A DNA stretch of 64,000 nucleotides from Bufo bufo (lineage: Eukaryota; Chordata; Amphibia; Anura; Bufonidae). How positions within the stretch are numbered: the first letter of the stretch is position 1; every line of letters starts with the position of its first letter. The position numbers were made by a program, and so were the translations under genes. The stretch covers positions 213,595,359 to 213,659,358 of the forward strand of contig NC_053390.1 of the NCBI RefSeq assembly GCF_905171765.1. The letters run 5' to 3'. The notes beneath the pieces are model-generated. The model worked only from the letters and a program-made list of their open reading frames with translations, made no database searches and was not told where the DNA came from. Positions 11,082 to 21,716 of the stretch are shown piece after piece.

Positions 11082-14000
11082 GGCCTCTTTCACACGGGCG
11101 TTGCGGGAAAATGTGCGGGTGCGTTGCGGGAACACCCTAGATTTTTCCGCGCGAGTGCAAAACATTGTACATTGAACATTGTTCATCATTAACCTCTTAA
11201 GGACATAGGGCGTACAGGTACGCCCTTGTGCCCTGGTACTTAAGGACACAGGGCGTACATGTACGCCCTGTGTATTTTCGATCACTGCCGTGCGGCTGGC
11301 AGTGATCAGAACCCGGTGCCTGCTCAAATCATTGAGCAGGCACCTAGGCTAAATGCGCGGGGGGGTCCCGTGACCCCCCCATGTCGGCGATCGCGGCAAA
11401 CCGCAGGTCAATTCAGACCTGCGGTTTGCTGCGATTTCTGAAGTTTCTGGTCCCCGCAGTCCCTGACCGCGGGGATCAGAAACTTTATATGCCTAAAAAA
11501 AAAGTTTTATTCACCCCCCCCCCCCTGCACCCCCGAATGATTTTTATGGTGGCGGGAGGTGCAGGGGGAGGGTTGCGGGCGGTGTGGGCGGTGCGGGAGG
11601 CGGGCGGTGCGGCAGGCGGGATCGCGATCCCCCGCCCGCCTCCCCTTGTATAATCGTTGGTGTCTAGTGGGGATACCAGGGCGCCAGCTCATTGCTGGCA
11701 CCCTGGTATAAACGGCTGACATCTGCGATGCGATGTCAGCCGTTTAACCCTTTCCATACAGCGGTCCGTACGGACCGCTGTATGGAAAAGGTTAACAGCG
11801 CAGGGAGCTCCCTCCCTCTCCCATCGGGGGGCTGCTGTGCCTTTGCAGCCCCCCGATGGGGAGGGAGAGAGCCCCCCGAGAGATCCCCTCCTTACCCTTC
11901 CCCGTCTGCGAAGTTCTGAGCAGACGGGGAAGGTTCCCATGGCAACAGGACGCCTCTCAGGCGTCCTGCTGTCCATGGTGCTGAACAGATCTGTGCTGAA
12001 AGGCATAGATCTGTTCAGTGTAAGTAAAATACAGTACAGAACAATATATATTGTACTGTACTGTATTATTCAGACATCAGACCCACTGGATCTTCAAGAA
12101 CCAAGTGGGTCTGGGTCAAAAAAAAGTGAATAAAAGTGAAAAAAAAGTAAAAATCAAAAAACACATTTATCACTGATAAAAAATTAAAAAAATAAAATTC
12201 CCTACACATGTTTGGTATCGCCGCGTCCGTAACGACCTGATCTATAAAACGGTCATGTTACTTTACCCGAACGGTGAACACCATAAAAATAAAAAACTAT
12301 GATGAAATTGAAATTTTGCCCACCTTACTTCCCAAAAAAGGTAATAAAAGTGATCAAAAAAGTCGCATGTACGCCAAAATTGTAACAATCAAACCGTCAT
12401 CGCATCCCGCAAAAATCATACCCTACCCAAGATAATCGCCCAAAAACTGAAAAAACTATGGCTCTTAGACTATGGAGACACTAAAACATGATTTTTTTTG
12501 TTTCAAAAATGAAATCATTGTGTAAAACTTACATAAATAAAAAAAAAGTATACATATTAGGTATCGCCGCGTCCGTATCGCCCGGCTCTATAAAAATATC
12601 ACATGATCTAACCCCTCAGATGACCACCGTAAAAAAATAAAAATAAAAACTGTGTAAAAAAAGCCATTTTTTGTCATCTTACGTCACAAAAAGTGTAATA
12701 GCAAGCAATCAAAAAGTCATATGCACCCCAAAATAGATGCCAATCAAACCGTCATCTCATCCCGCAAAAAATGAGACCCTACTTAAGATAATCGCCCAAA
12801 AACTGAAAAAACTATGGCTCTTAGACTATGGAGACACTAAAACATTTTTTTGGTTTTAAAAATGAAATCATTGTGTAAAACTTACATAAATAAAAAAAAT
12901 TGTATACATATTAGGTATCGCCGCGTCCGTGACAACCTGCTCTATAAAATTACCACATGATCTAACCTGTCAGATGAATGTTGTAAATAACAAAAAAAAA
13001 ACTGTGCCAAAAAAGCTATTTCTTGTTACCTTGCCGCACAAAAAGTGTAATATAGAGCAACCAAAAATCATATGTACCCTAAACTAGTACCAACAAAACT
13101 GCCACCCTATCCCGTAGTTTCTAAAATGGGGTCACTTTTTTGGAGTTTCTACTCTAGGGGTGCATCAGGGGGGCTTCAAATGGGACATGGTGTCAAAAAA
13201 ACCAGTCCAGCAAAATATGCCTTCCAAAAACCATATGGTGTTCCTTTCCTTCTGCGCCCTGCCGTGTGCCCGTACAGCTGTTTACGACCACATATGGGGT
13301 GTTTCTGTAAACTACAGAATTAGGGCTATAAATAATGAGTTTTGTTTGGCTGTTAACCCTTGCTTTGTAACTGGAAAAAAAATATTAAAATGGAAAATCT
13401 GCCAAAAAAGTGAAATTTTGAAATTGTATCTCTATTTTCCATTAAATCTTGTGCAACACCTAAAGGGTTAACAAAGTTTGTAAAATCAGTTTTGAATACC
13501 TTGAGGGGTGTAGTTTCTTAGATGGGGTCACTTTTATGGAGTTTATAATCTAGGGGTGCATCAGGGGGGCTTCAAATGGGACATGGTGCCAAAAAAACAG
13601 TCCAGCAAAATCAGCCCTCCAAAAACCAAACGGCGCACCTTTCACTCTACGCCCCGCTGTGTGCCCGTACAGTAGTTTACGGCCACATATGGGGTGTTTC
13701 TGTAAACAGCAGAGTCAGGGCAATAAAGATACAGTCTTGTTTGGCTGTTAACCCTTGGTTTGTTAGTGGAAAAAATGGGTTAAAATGAAAAATTAGACAA
13801 AAAAATGAAATTCTCAAATTTCCTCCCTATTTGCCAATAACTCTTGTGCAACACCTAAAGGGTTAACAACGTATGCAAAATCAGTTTTGAATACCTTGAG
13901 GGGTGTAGTTTCTTAGATGGGGTCATTTTTGGGTGGTTTCTATAATGTAAGCCTCGCAAAGTGACTTGAGACCTGAACTGGTCCCTAGAAATTGAGTTTT

Positions 14001-14868
14001 TGTAAATTTCTGAAAAATTTCAAGATTTGCTTCTAAACTTCTAAGCCTTATAACATCCCCAAAAAATAAAATATCATTCCCAAAACAATTCAAACATGAA
14101 GTAGACATATGGGGAATGTAAAGTCATCACAATTTTTGGGGGTATTACTATGTATTACAGAAGTAGAGAAACTGAAACTTTGAAATTTGCAAATTTTTTT
14201 CAAATTTTTGTTAAATTAGGTATTTTTTGGTGCAAAAAAATTTTTTTTTTTGACTCCATTTTACCAGTGTCATGAAGTACAATATGTGACGAAAAAACAA
14301 TCTCAGAACGGCCTGGATAAGTCAAACCGTTTTAAAGTTATCAGCACTTAAAGGGACTCTGGTCAGATTTTCAAAAAATGGCCTGGTCCTAAGGTGTAAA
14401 AAGGCTGTGTCCTTAAGGGGTTAAAGAAGAGACCGGGAACTACGCGAACAAGAGGAGAAGGTGAGTTAATTTTTTTTATTTTTTTTTAACCCTCAATTGA
14501 TCACCTACTAAGCATTCTGTATTCAGAATGCTATTATTTTCCCTTATAACCATGTTATAAGGGAAAATAATACAGTGAATAGACTGTCACCTAGCAACCA
14601 TGCGTGAAAATCGCACCGCATCCGCACTTTCTTGCGGATCCTTGCGATTTTCACGCAAACCCATTCACTTCTATGGGGCTTGCGTTGCGTGAAAAATGCA
14701 GAATATAGAGCATGCTGCGATTTTCACGCAACGCACAAGTGATGCGTGAAAATCACCGCTCATGTGAACAGCCCCATAGAAATGAATGGGTCGTTATTCA
14801 GTGCGGGTGCAATGCGTTCACCTCACGCATCGCATCCGCGCGGAATACTCGCCTGTGTGAAAGGGGCC
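11082..14868. mobile_element. TWA-flanked element GGCCTCTTTCACACGGGCG, carrying nested TTAA element
   Basis: Left end GGCCTCTTTCACACGGGCG and right end ending GTGTGAAAGGGGCC, with TTA on both sides (11079-11081, 14869-14871). The outer element is only about 550 bp; the rest is a later insertion (11193-14420). Confidence 0.7.
11193..14420. mobile_element. TTAA-flanked giant repeat, copy A
   Basis: TTAA at 11189-11192 and 14421-14424 flanks ends CCTCTTAAGGACA...TGTCCTTAAGGGG. Inside, two kinds of tandem module occur: three units with GGTATCGCCGCGTCCGT at about 12215, 12560 and 12915, and two roughly 400-bp units with GCATCAGGGGGGCTTCAAAT at 13160 and 13560. GC-rich palindromic blocks lie at 11300-12000. 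Copy B (21717-25353) is the same element in reverse. No transposase is recognisable; short ORFs in it are repeated fragments. Confidence 0.75.
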
Positions 14869-14871
14869 TTA

Positions 14872-15359
14872 GAGTGAGCTGTTCAACCGGACACGCCCCC
14901 GATCCAGTAAAGGCCACTGTTAAGGGGGTGGGCCCCTGTGGAGGTCACTTTCAATTTATTTTATTTTTTTATTACAAAAAAAAATTCAATACCTTAGTCC
15001 ATTTTTCCCCAATATTGCTTTGCTTGTATAGAATATTTTCATATCTTTTCACCTTGTTAACAAAGTTTAGCCACGCATTAAACTTTGGGGTATTTTGTGA
15101 AAACCAGACTCGTGTGATCAGGAGTCTAGCCAAAAACATATTCTAATCAGGAGTATCTTTTTATATTTATGGCACTTAACCTTGGAAAGATAACTCAATA
15201 TCCAACACTCTACTGTAAACGGGATCACTACCCTCAGTTTTTAGGTGATAAAGTCATGGATTAAACCCCAATATTCTTTTAATTGTAAACAGGACCAGAA
15301 CATGTGCAAATAATCCACCCCAGGTGAATGACACCGTGGACAATTAGAAGTCTCTCTTA
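14872..15359. other. SETD1B: Intron stretch, no gene seen
   Basis: A/T-rich with a poly-T/poly-A run near 14960-14985. No repeat ends or exon that I can support. Confidence 0.45.
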
Positions 15360-15689
15360 GGCTGGGTTCAGACCTGAGCGTCTTTGATATGCGCGTTTAA
15401 CGCGCGTTTTTGACGCGCGTTTTTTATGCGCGTTTTTTGCAATAGTAAACGCGCGTTTGACGCGCGTTTGTGTGATTGACTGCAATGTCCTATGGCCACA
15501 AACGCGCTGTAAAACGCCCCAAAGTAGCTCAAGTACTTGTTTGAGCGTAGGGCGTTTTACAGCGCGTTTTTCAGCGCTGTAAAACGCTCAAGTGAGAACC
15601 AGGGCCATAGGGAAGCATTGGTTTTCATGTGTTGAGCGTTTTACAGCGCGTTTGAACGCGCTGTAAAACGCTCAAGTGTGAACCCAGCC
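15360..15689. mobile_element. TWA-flanked element GGCTGGGTTCAGACCTGAGCG
   Basis: Ends GGCTGGGTTCAGACC and AACCCAGCC with TTA on both sides (15357-15359, 15690-15692). The interior is unusual: runs of AACGCGCGTTTTTGACGCGC and AGCGCGTTTTACAGCGC. Non-autonomous. Confidence 0.75.
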
Positions 15690-16015
15690 TTAGACCACAT
15701 TTATTCAACCATACCGGTGTGATATACATTCTATGTACAATATTAAACTGTACCAGTATGTGATTGAAATTGTGAGATACAAATCTTAAATTCCCAAATA
15801 TATTTTCCCATTCATCTAACAAAATCGTTGGGCAATCAGCTCCCCAAGCCCTTCGGCCTGGGGAGCCTTATTAAACAGTGTCTTAACTAATAATTTATAT
15901 AGTTGGGATTCCTCATCACATCATTTAAAAGTGTAAAAGTATCTATCTCCAACAGTGATTTTGTCTTTTACACTAGAAAGTGCTGAATGTAACTGAAAAT
16001 ACCTAAACCAACTTA

Positions 16016-16472
16016 GGCTACTTTCACATTAGCGGTTTCAGTTCCGTCATAGGATCTCAATAGCGGAATAAAACGCTTCAGTTTTGTCCCCATTCATTGT
16101 CAATGGTACAAAACTGAACTGAACAACACGGAATGCACCAAAATGCATTCCGTTCCGTTTGGTTGCGTCCCCATGGCGGACAGAAAAACGCTGCGAACAG
16201 CGTTTTACTGTCCGCGATGTGGTGCGGAGGAAGACTGATCCGTCCCGACACACAATGTAAGTCAATGGGAACGGATCCGTTTTCTATGACACAATAGAAA
16301 ACAGATCTGTCCCCCATTGACTTTCAATGGAGTTCAAGACTGATCCGTCATGGCTATAGAAGACATAATACAACCGGATGTGTTCATGACTGATGCATGC
16401 GGTTGTATTGTAACGGAAGCGGTTTTGCAGATACATGACGGATCTGCAAAAAACACTAATGTGAAAGTAGCC
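16016..16472. mobile_element. TWA-flanked GGCTAC element
   Basis: Ends GGCTACTTTCACATTAGCGG and AATGTGAAAGTAGCC with TTA at 16013-16015 and 16473-16475. The interior has the TCAATGGGAACGGATCCGTT type blocks. No ORF of its own. Confidence 0.8.
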
Positions 16473-16475
16473 TTA

Positions 16476-17637
16476 AATTACCTAAGTTCCCCCTTTGTGC
16501 TAGCGAGGAGAGAGGAAGTACCTCGCCATTCCTCGCCACCTGGGAAACATACAAATTGTTACTTTTTTTTTACCAAAACTGATACCTGGATAATTTATTA
16601 AGATCCTGCAGATGATAATTATACCAAAGGGGTGTGCGCAAAAGTGATTCCTTTATCCCCTACCATTTTCTAATGGTAGCCCACGAGCTGTTTATTTTTA
16701 ATTTTCCAATATCTAGATTTAAACAAAAACCATAACATAACTTCTTGGTAATGTATAGATCATGTTGCTGCAGTTATTTGCTTATCAGTACTGACAGGAT
16801 TAGAGTTATAGATATCACTTCTGCGTAAAGATAACACGGGGTCCACTATTCACAGCAGGTGATATCACAGCTCATCTACTCCCTCCTGACCTCTGCACAG
16901 GTCACAGAGCAGGCCTAGAAAACTTTTCCCATAGATGTCAGTGAGGTCCTCCCCTATCCATTGTGTCTGCTGTAAGGCAATTCTCTAAATGCTGATAAGA
17001 ACAGCTCAGGCAAAATAATAATCATATGCAAGAAATAGAAGAAAAAATCTGCAATGAGAAAATAAAAACAGATTAGAAAAAAGGATGTTTAACGCGTTCC
17101 CTTTAAATTACAAATGGCATATACAGAAAGTAATGCCACCTGGTGGACCATCATGCAAGTATAAAAATAAATCCTCACGTGCCTAGATAAAAATTCTCAT
17201 GATGACTCAGACATAGCGGTGCATGACCATTTGTATCTCGTGCACGCTCCCTGAAAATCCACAGCATAATGCAGGCTGAGGTTTACTTTGGCTTGTATTA
17301 TGCCGGGGATTTGCAGGGAAAAATGGAAACTTCCCTGCTGTGGTTTGCTTTGTTATTGGATGGCAGTCGCTTGTCATCCCATTAATAAAAGTAAATGAAG
17401 GTTTACACTGAATGCCGGTTACATCCATATGTCCAGTCAGTGGTTAGCGCTGTAGACTACGAGGAAGAGAAAACCACCTTACCCTAGCTGAAATATATTG
17501 TGCACGTATCCATCTCATTTCGGAATGGCCTTTTTCACCCGCTTTCAGACTTTTCCACTGCATTGCATCCGTATTTTTAAGCAGTCAGACCTAAAAGAAA
17601 GTGCAAGAGAGTGTTCACACTTTGTGGTTGAAATGTA
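16476..17637. other. SETD1B: Intron stretch, no gene seen
   Basis: Mostly unique-looking intron DNA. Some short fold-back-like text (CTGCTGTGGTTTGCTTTG) appears near 17335. No supported gene or RNA. Confidence 0.45.
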
Positions 17638-17927
17638 CAGGGTGGGCCATTTATATGGATACACCTTAATACAATGGGAATGGTTGGTGATATTAACTTC
17701 CTGTTTGTGGCACATTAGTATATGTGAGGGGGGAACTTTTCAAGATGGGTGGTGACCATGGCGGCCATTTTGAAGTCGGCCATTTTGAATCCAACTTTTG
17801 TTTTTTCAATAGGAAGAGGGTCATTTGACACATCAAACTTATTGGGAATTTCACAAGAAAAACAATGGTGTGCTTGGTTTTAACGTAACTTTATTCTTTC
17901 ATGAGTTATTTACAAGTTTCTGACCAC

Positions 17928-18092
17928 TTACAAAATGTGTTCAATGTGCTGCCCATTGTGTTGGATTGTCAATGCAACCCTCTTCTCCCACTCTTCACAC
18001 ACTGATAGCAACACCGCAGGAGAAATGCTAGCACAGGCTTCCAGTATCCGTAGTTTCAGGTGCTGCACATCTCGTATCTTCACAGCATAGAC
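17928..18092 (-). pseudogene. Transposase C-terminal fragment, left arm
   Basis: Read on the minus strand it ends KIRDVQHLKLRILEACASIS, LLSVCEEWEKRVALTIQHNG and QHIEHIL before a stop. This resembles the C-terminal tail of Tc1/mariner-superfamily transposases (after the DDE triad). The catalytic part is missing, so it cannot act. Confidence 0.75.
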
Positions 18093-18255
18093 GATTGCCT
18101 TCAGATGATACGAGATGTGCAGCACCTGAAACTACGGATACTGGAAGCCTGTGCTAGTTTTCTCCTGCGGTGTTGCTATCAGTGTGTGAAGAGTGGGAGA
18201 AGAGGGTTGCATTGACAATCCAACACAATGGGCAGCACATTGAACACATTTTATA
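18093..18255 (+). pseudogene. Transposase C-terminal fragment, right arm
   Basis: Mirror copy of the left-arm fragment, on the plus strand, ending in the same HIEHIL tail. It starts at the palindrome centre and has no start region. Confidence 0.7.
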
Positions 18256-18547
18256 AGTGGTCAGAAACTTGTAAATAACTCATGAAATAATAAAGTTACG
18301 TTAAAACCAAGCACACCATTGTTTTTCTTGTGAAATTCCCAATAAGTTTGATGTGTCAAATGACCCTCTTCCTATTGAAAAAACAAAAGTTGGATTCAAA
18401 ATGTCTGACTTCAAAATGGCCGCCACGGTCACCACCCATCTTGAAAAGTTTCCCCCCTCACATATACTAATGTGCCACAAACAGGAAGTTAATATCACCA
18501 ACCATTCCCATTTTATTAAGGTGTATCCATATAAATGGCCCACCCTG

Positions 18548-18967
18548 TAGATAAAACCTCATCAGAAAAACCACAATGCCTTTTGGATCAGGTTGTGGGT
18601 TTTACAGGTGAAACGTGCTTAATAAATGTGTTCTCCCTGTAAAAATTGCAACTGTCTCAAAACCACATCATGACTTTTCTGATGCAGTTTCTTAACCTCT
18701 ACGTGTGAACATATCCTTATGGAAAGACTTATCTATTTGGGGGGGTTGTATATATTGTGGTGTTAATATAAATGAAGAAATAAAAAATCTGATTTAGGCT
18801 ACGTTCACAGTTGCAGTCCGCCAGACAAAACGCTGTGGTATTTGTCCGTATGAAACCTGACCTGAAGAATCTGGCAGTGCCAAAACCGGTGAACTCCGGC
18901 AGCCTGTACTCTGCTGGATTCATTGACCGGAGATTACAAAATGCCTGATACGTGGCCATACACTTTA
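18548..18967. other. SETD1B: Intron stretch, no gene seen
   Basis: Contains GTGAAACGTGCTTAATAAATG at about 18609, a weak resemblance to the hammerhead-like repeats; not called. GGCTACGTTCACAGTTGC near 18797 is the left end of another fold-back, without a matching right end. Confidence 0.4.
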
Positions 18968-19465
18968 GGCTACTTTCACACTGGCGCTTCTGGGTCCGCC
19001 TGTGAGATCCGTTTCAGCGCTCTCACAGGCGGCCCAAATCGGATCGGTTTAGCCCCAATGCATTCTGAATGGATAAGGATCCGTTCAGAATGCATCAGTT
19101 TGCCTCCGTTCAGCCTCCATTCCGCTCTGGAGGCGGACACCAAAACGCTGCTTGCAGTGTTTTGGTGTCCGCCTGACGATGCGGAGCCAAACGGATCCGT
19201 CTTGACTTACAATGTAAGTCAATGGGGACGGATCCGTTTTCACTGACACAATATGGTGCAATTGAAAACGGATCCGTCCCCCATTGACTTTCAATGTAAG
19301 TCAAAACGGATCCGTTTGCATTATCATGAACAAAAAAGAGGTTTTTTTTTTGTTTTGTTTTTCCCCATTGTAATGCGAACGGATACAAGCGTTTGCATTA
19401 TAGGTGCGGATCCGTCTGTGCAGATACCAGACGGATCCGCACCTAACGCAGGTGTGAAAGTAGCC
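18968..19465. mobile_element. TWA-flanked GGCTAC element
   Basis: Ends GGCTACTTTCACACTGGCGC and CAGGTGTGAAAGTAGCC with TTA on both sides (18965-18967, 19466-19468). The interior repeats GACGGATCCGTTTTCACTGA-like text in both directions. Confidence 0.8.
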
Positions 19466-19759
19466 TTAGATTGCTGCCAGCCAAGTGTGCATGTTTTTAA
19501 TGGGATGGGGGAGTAAGCCTGCCGCCACCCATTCATTCTCTATGGGGACGGAATGGATGCGAAGAGCACACTATGTGCTTTCCGCATCCGCATTTCCGGT
19601 GCGCCACCCCGATCTTCTGCGGCTCCGGAAAAAAATAGAACATGTGCTATTCTTGTCCGCAATTGCGGACAAGAATAGGCAGTTCTATGGGGGTGCTGGC
19701 CGGGTGTATTGCAGATCTCCCAAACTGAAAGCCAAAATGCGAGTGAGAAAGTAGACTTA
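19466..19759. repeat. Fragment of a TWA-type element
   Basis: Contains the TGTCCGCAATTGCGGACA palindrome and ends GAGTGAGAAAGTAGACTTA, a damaged right end. Confidence 0.5.
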
Positions 19760-20218
19760 GGGTCCTACTTTCACACTTGCGTTTTGGCTTTCAGTTTAAT
19801 GAGATCCGTTCAGGGCTCTCACAAGCGGTCCAAAGCGGATCAGTTTTGCCCTAATGCATTCTGAATGGAAAAGGATCCGCTCAGAATGCATCCGTTTGCA
19901 TTAGTTCAGTCTCTATTCTGCATTGGAGACTGACCCCAAAACGCTACTTGCAGCGTTTTGGTGTCCGTCTGATGAAACTGAGCCAAATGGTTCCGTCCTG
20001 GCACACAATGTAAGTCAATGGGGACGGATCCGTTTTCACTGGCACAATAGAAAACGGATCCGTCCTCCATTGACTTTCAATGGTGTTCATGACGGATCCG
20101 TCTTGGCGATGTTAAAGATAATACAAACGGATCCGTTCTGAACAGATGCAGACGGTTATATTATTTGAACGGATCAGTACATGACGGATCTGCACAAAAC
20201 GCGAGTGTGAAAGTAGCC
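19760..20218. mobile_element. TWA-type element, GGGTCCTACTTTCACAC end
   Basis: Left end GGGTCCTACTTTCACACTTG and right end GCGAGTGTGAAAGTAGCC. Flanked TTA on the left and TAA on the right. The interior is as in its sisters. Confidence 0.7.
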
Positions 20219-21298
20219 TAATGTGTATGGCCAACGGTACTGTCTTGCTTTATCTGTGCCTCCAGTACAGCTGCCATTACTTCTTACCTACACTGTCTAT
20301 TGGTTATGAAATTATTTTGCTTATTCTGTTCCAGTCTATACAGCAAAGTTGCCCAATGAGCTACAGAAAGCAGGACTTGTCTGCCTCTAGTGACTGCTCT
20401 AGTGGGCAGTCAGAAACCTGGAATATGTAGATAATAAAATTAAAAAGTCAAAATTTGTTCTTTTTAATATAGCAATATTAAAATCTTAACTGCTGTATTT
20501 GTCCAGTGTGTATTAGTTTTACCTATCAAGGTGGCAGTCTATATTGACATTGCATCAGTCATTAAATGGATTTCATGCCGTCGGGCTGCAAGTCATTGAA
20601 GATGACTTCGACATACTGTAACATTATCGCTATAATAAACTAAAGCAGTGAGTGGGTTTTCTGCCACTGTGCCAGGATAGCGTGAGGTCTGTACGGCTGT
20701 GCTGCTACATTGTTCCAGCATCAAAATGATATTCAAGGCGGTAATTACAGTACTGTGTGAAGTTTTAAGCAGGCGTGAAAAAAATGCTGTACAGTAATAA
20801 TGCTTTCAAAAATGGAAGTGCTAATAGTTTATTTGTATCAACTAACAAAAGAGAAATGTAAATCCAATCAATATTCGGTGTGAATGCCTCAGTTCTTCTA
20901 GGTACACTTGCACATAGTTTTTAAAGGATCTCGGCAGGGAGGGTGTTTCAGACATCTTGGAGCGCTAACCTGGTCAGATTTTCTCTGTCTCTTCATGTAA
21001 TCCCAGACAGACTCGATGATGTTGAGATCAAGGCTTGGTGAGGTCCTTATCACATCCGGAACTCCTTGTTCTCCTTTAAAGGGTTTGTCCAGGAATTTGA
21101 TGGTGATCCTCAGGATAGCTCGCCAATATCAAATTGGTGGGGGTCTGACTCGGTACCCCCACCGATTAGCTGTTTGAAGAGGTCACCACGCTCACTGGTC
21201 TCTTCACAGCTTACCAAGCACAGCGCTGCACATTGGGTAGTGGCTGTGCTTGGTATTGCAATTTAGCCTCATTCATTGTCCCGCAGAAGAATAGGTTT
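20219..21298. other. SETD1B: Intron stretch with a diverged GGTGGGGGTCTGACT repeat
   Basis: 20219-21060 is mostly unrecognised. About 21075-21260 matches the CAAATTGGTGGGGGTCTGAC ... CGATTAGCTGTTTGAAGAGG family. No exon. Confidence 0.4.
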
Positions 21299-21716
21299 AA
21301 AGGGATTCTGTCACCTGCATTTTGCCTGTAGAGCTGCAGACATGCGCTGCTAGATCGCCGCTAGCACGTCCGCAATATACATTCCTCATAGCTCTCGGTG
21401 CTTTTTATTGTGTCAAAAAAAACAACGATTTTATATATATGTAAATCAGGCAAGTAAGGTGCCCAAGGGGCTGTTACTAACTTTTCCGGAGCCCAGCACC
21501 TCCCGCATCCTCCGAATCTCCGTCTTGCTCCCCGACGTCACAAAGTTAGAGCGTCTTAATCTCGCGCATGTGCGAGTGCGCCGCATGTCAGTGCTGGCAT
21601 CAGCCTCAGGGAAGGAACTGCGCATGCGCTAGCTGCGAGATTATGGCGCTCTAAATTTGTGACGTCGGGGAGCAAGGAGGAGATTCGGAGGATGCGAGCG
21701 GTGCTGGACTCCTTAA

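Larger units (their letters stand above)
17638..18547. mobile_element. Tail-to-tail mariner-like element (inverted duplication)
   Basis: A TA-flanked 910-bp near-perfect palindrome: CAGGGTGGGCCATTTATATG at the left, its inverse at the right, centre near 18092. Each arm runs from the terminal repeat into the 3' end of a Tc1/mariner-type transposase. The two arms differ by few substitutions. The 5' half of the original element is absent from both arms. Confidence 0.85.

Noticed and set aside
13072..13788. Repeated 70-100-codon frames (also 22350-23460)
   Set aside because: They are units of the TTAA-flanked repeat; frames break between units and copies.
18600..18635. Fourth hammerhead-like motif (GTGAAACGTGC followed by AATAAATG)
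   Set aside because: No CUGANGA core or stem II could be placed upstream.
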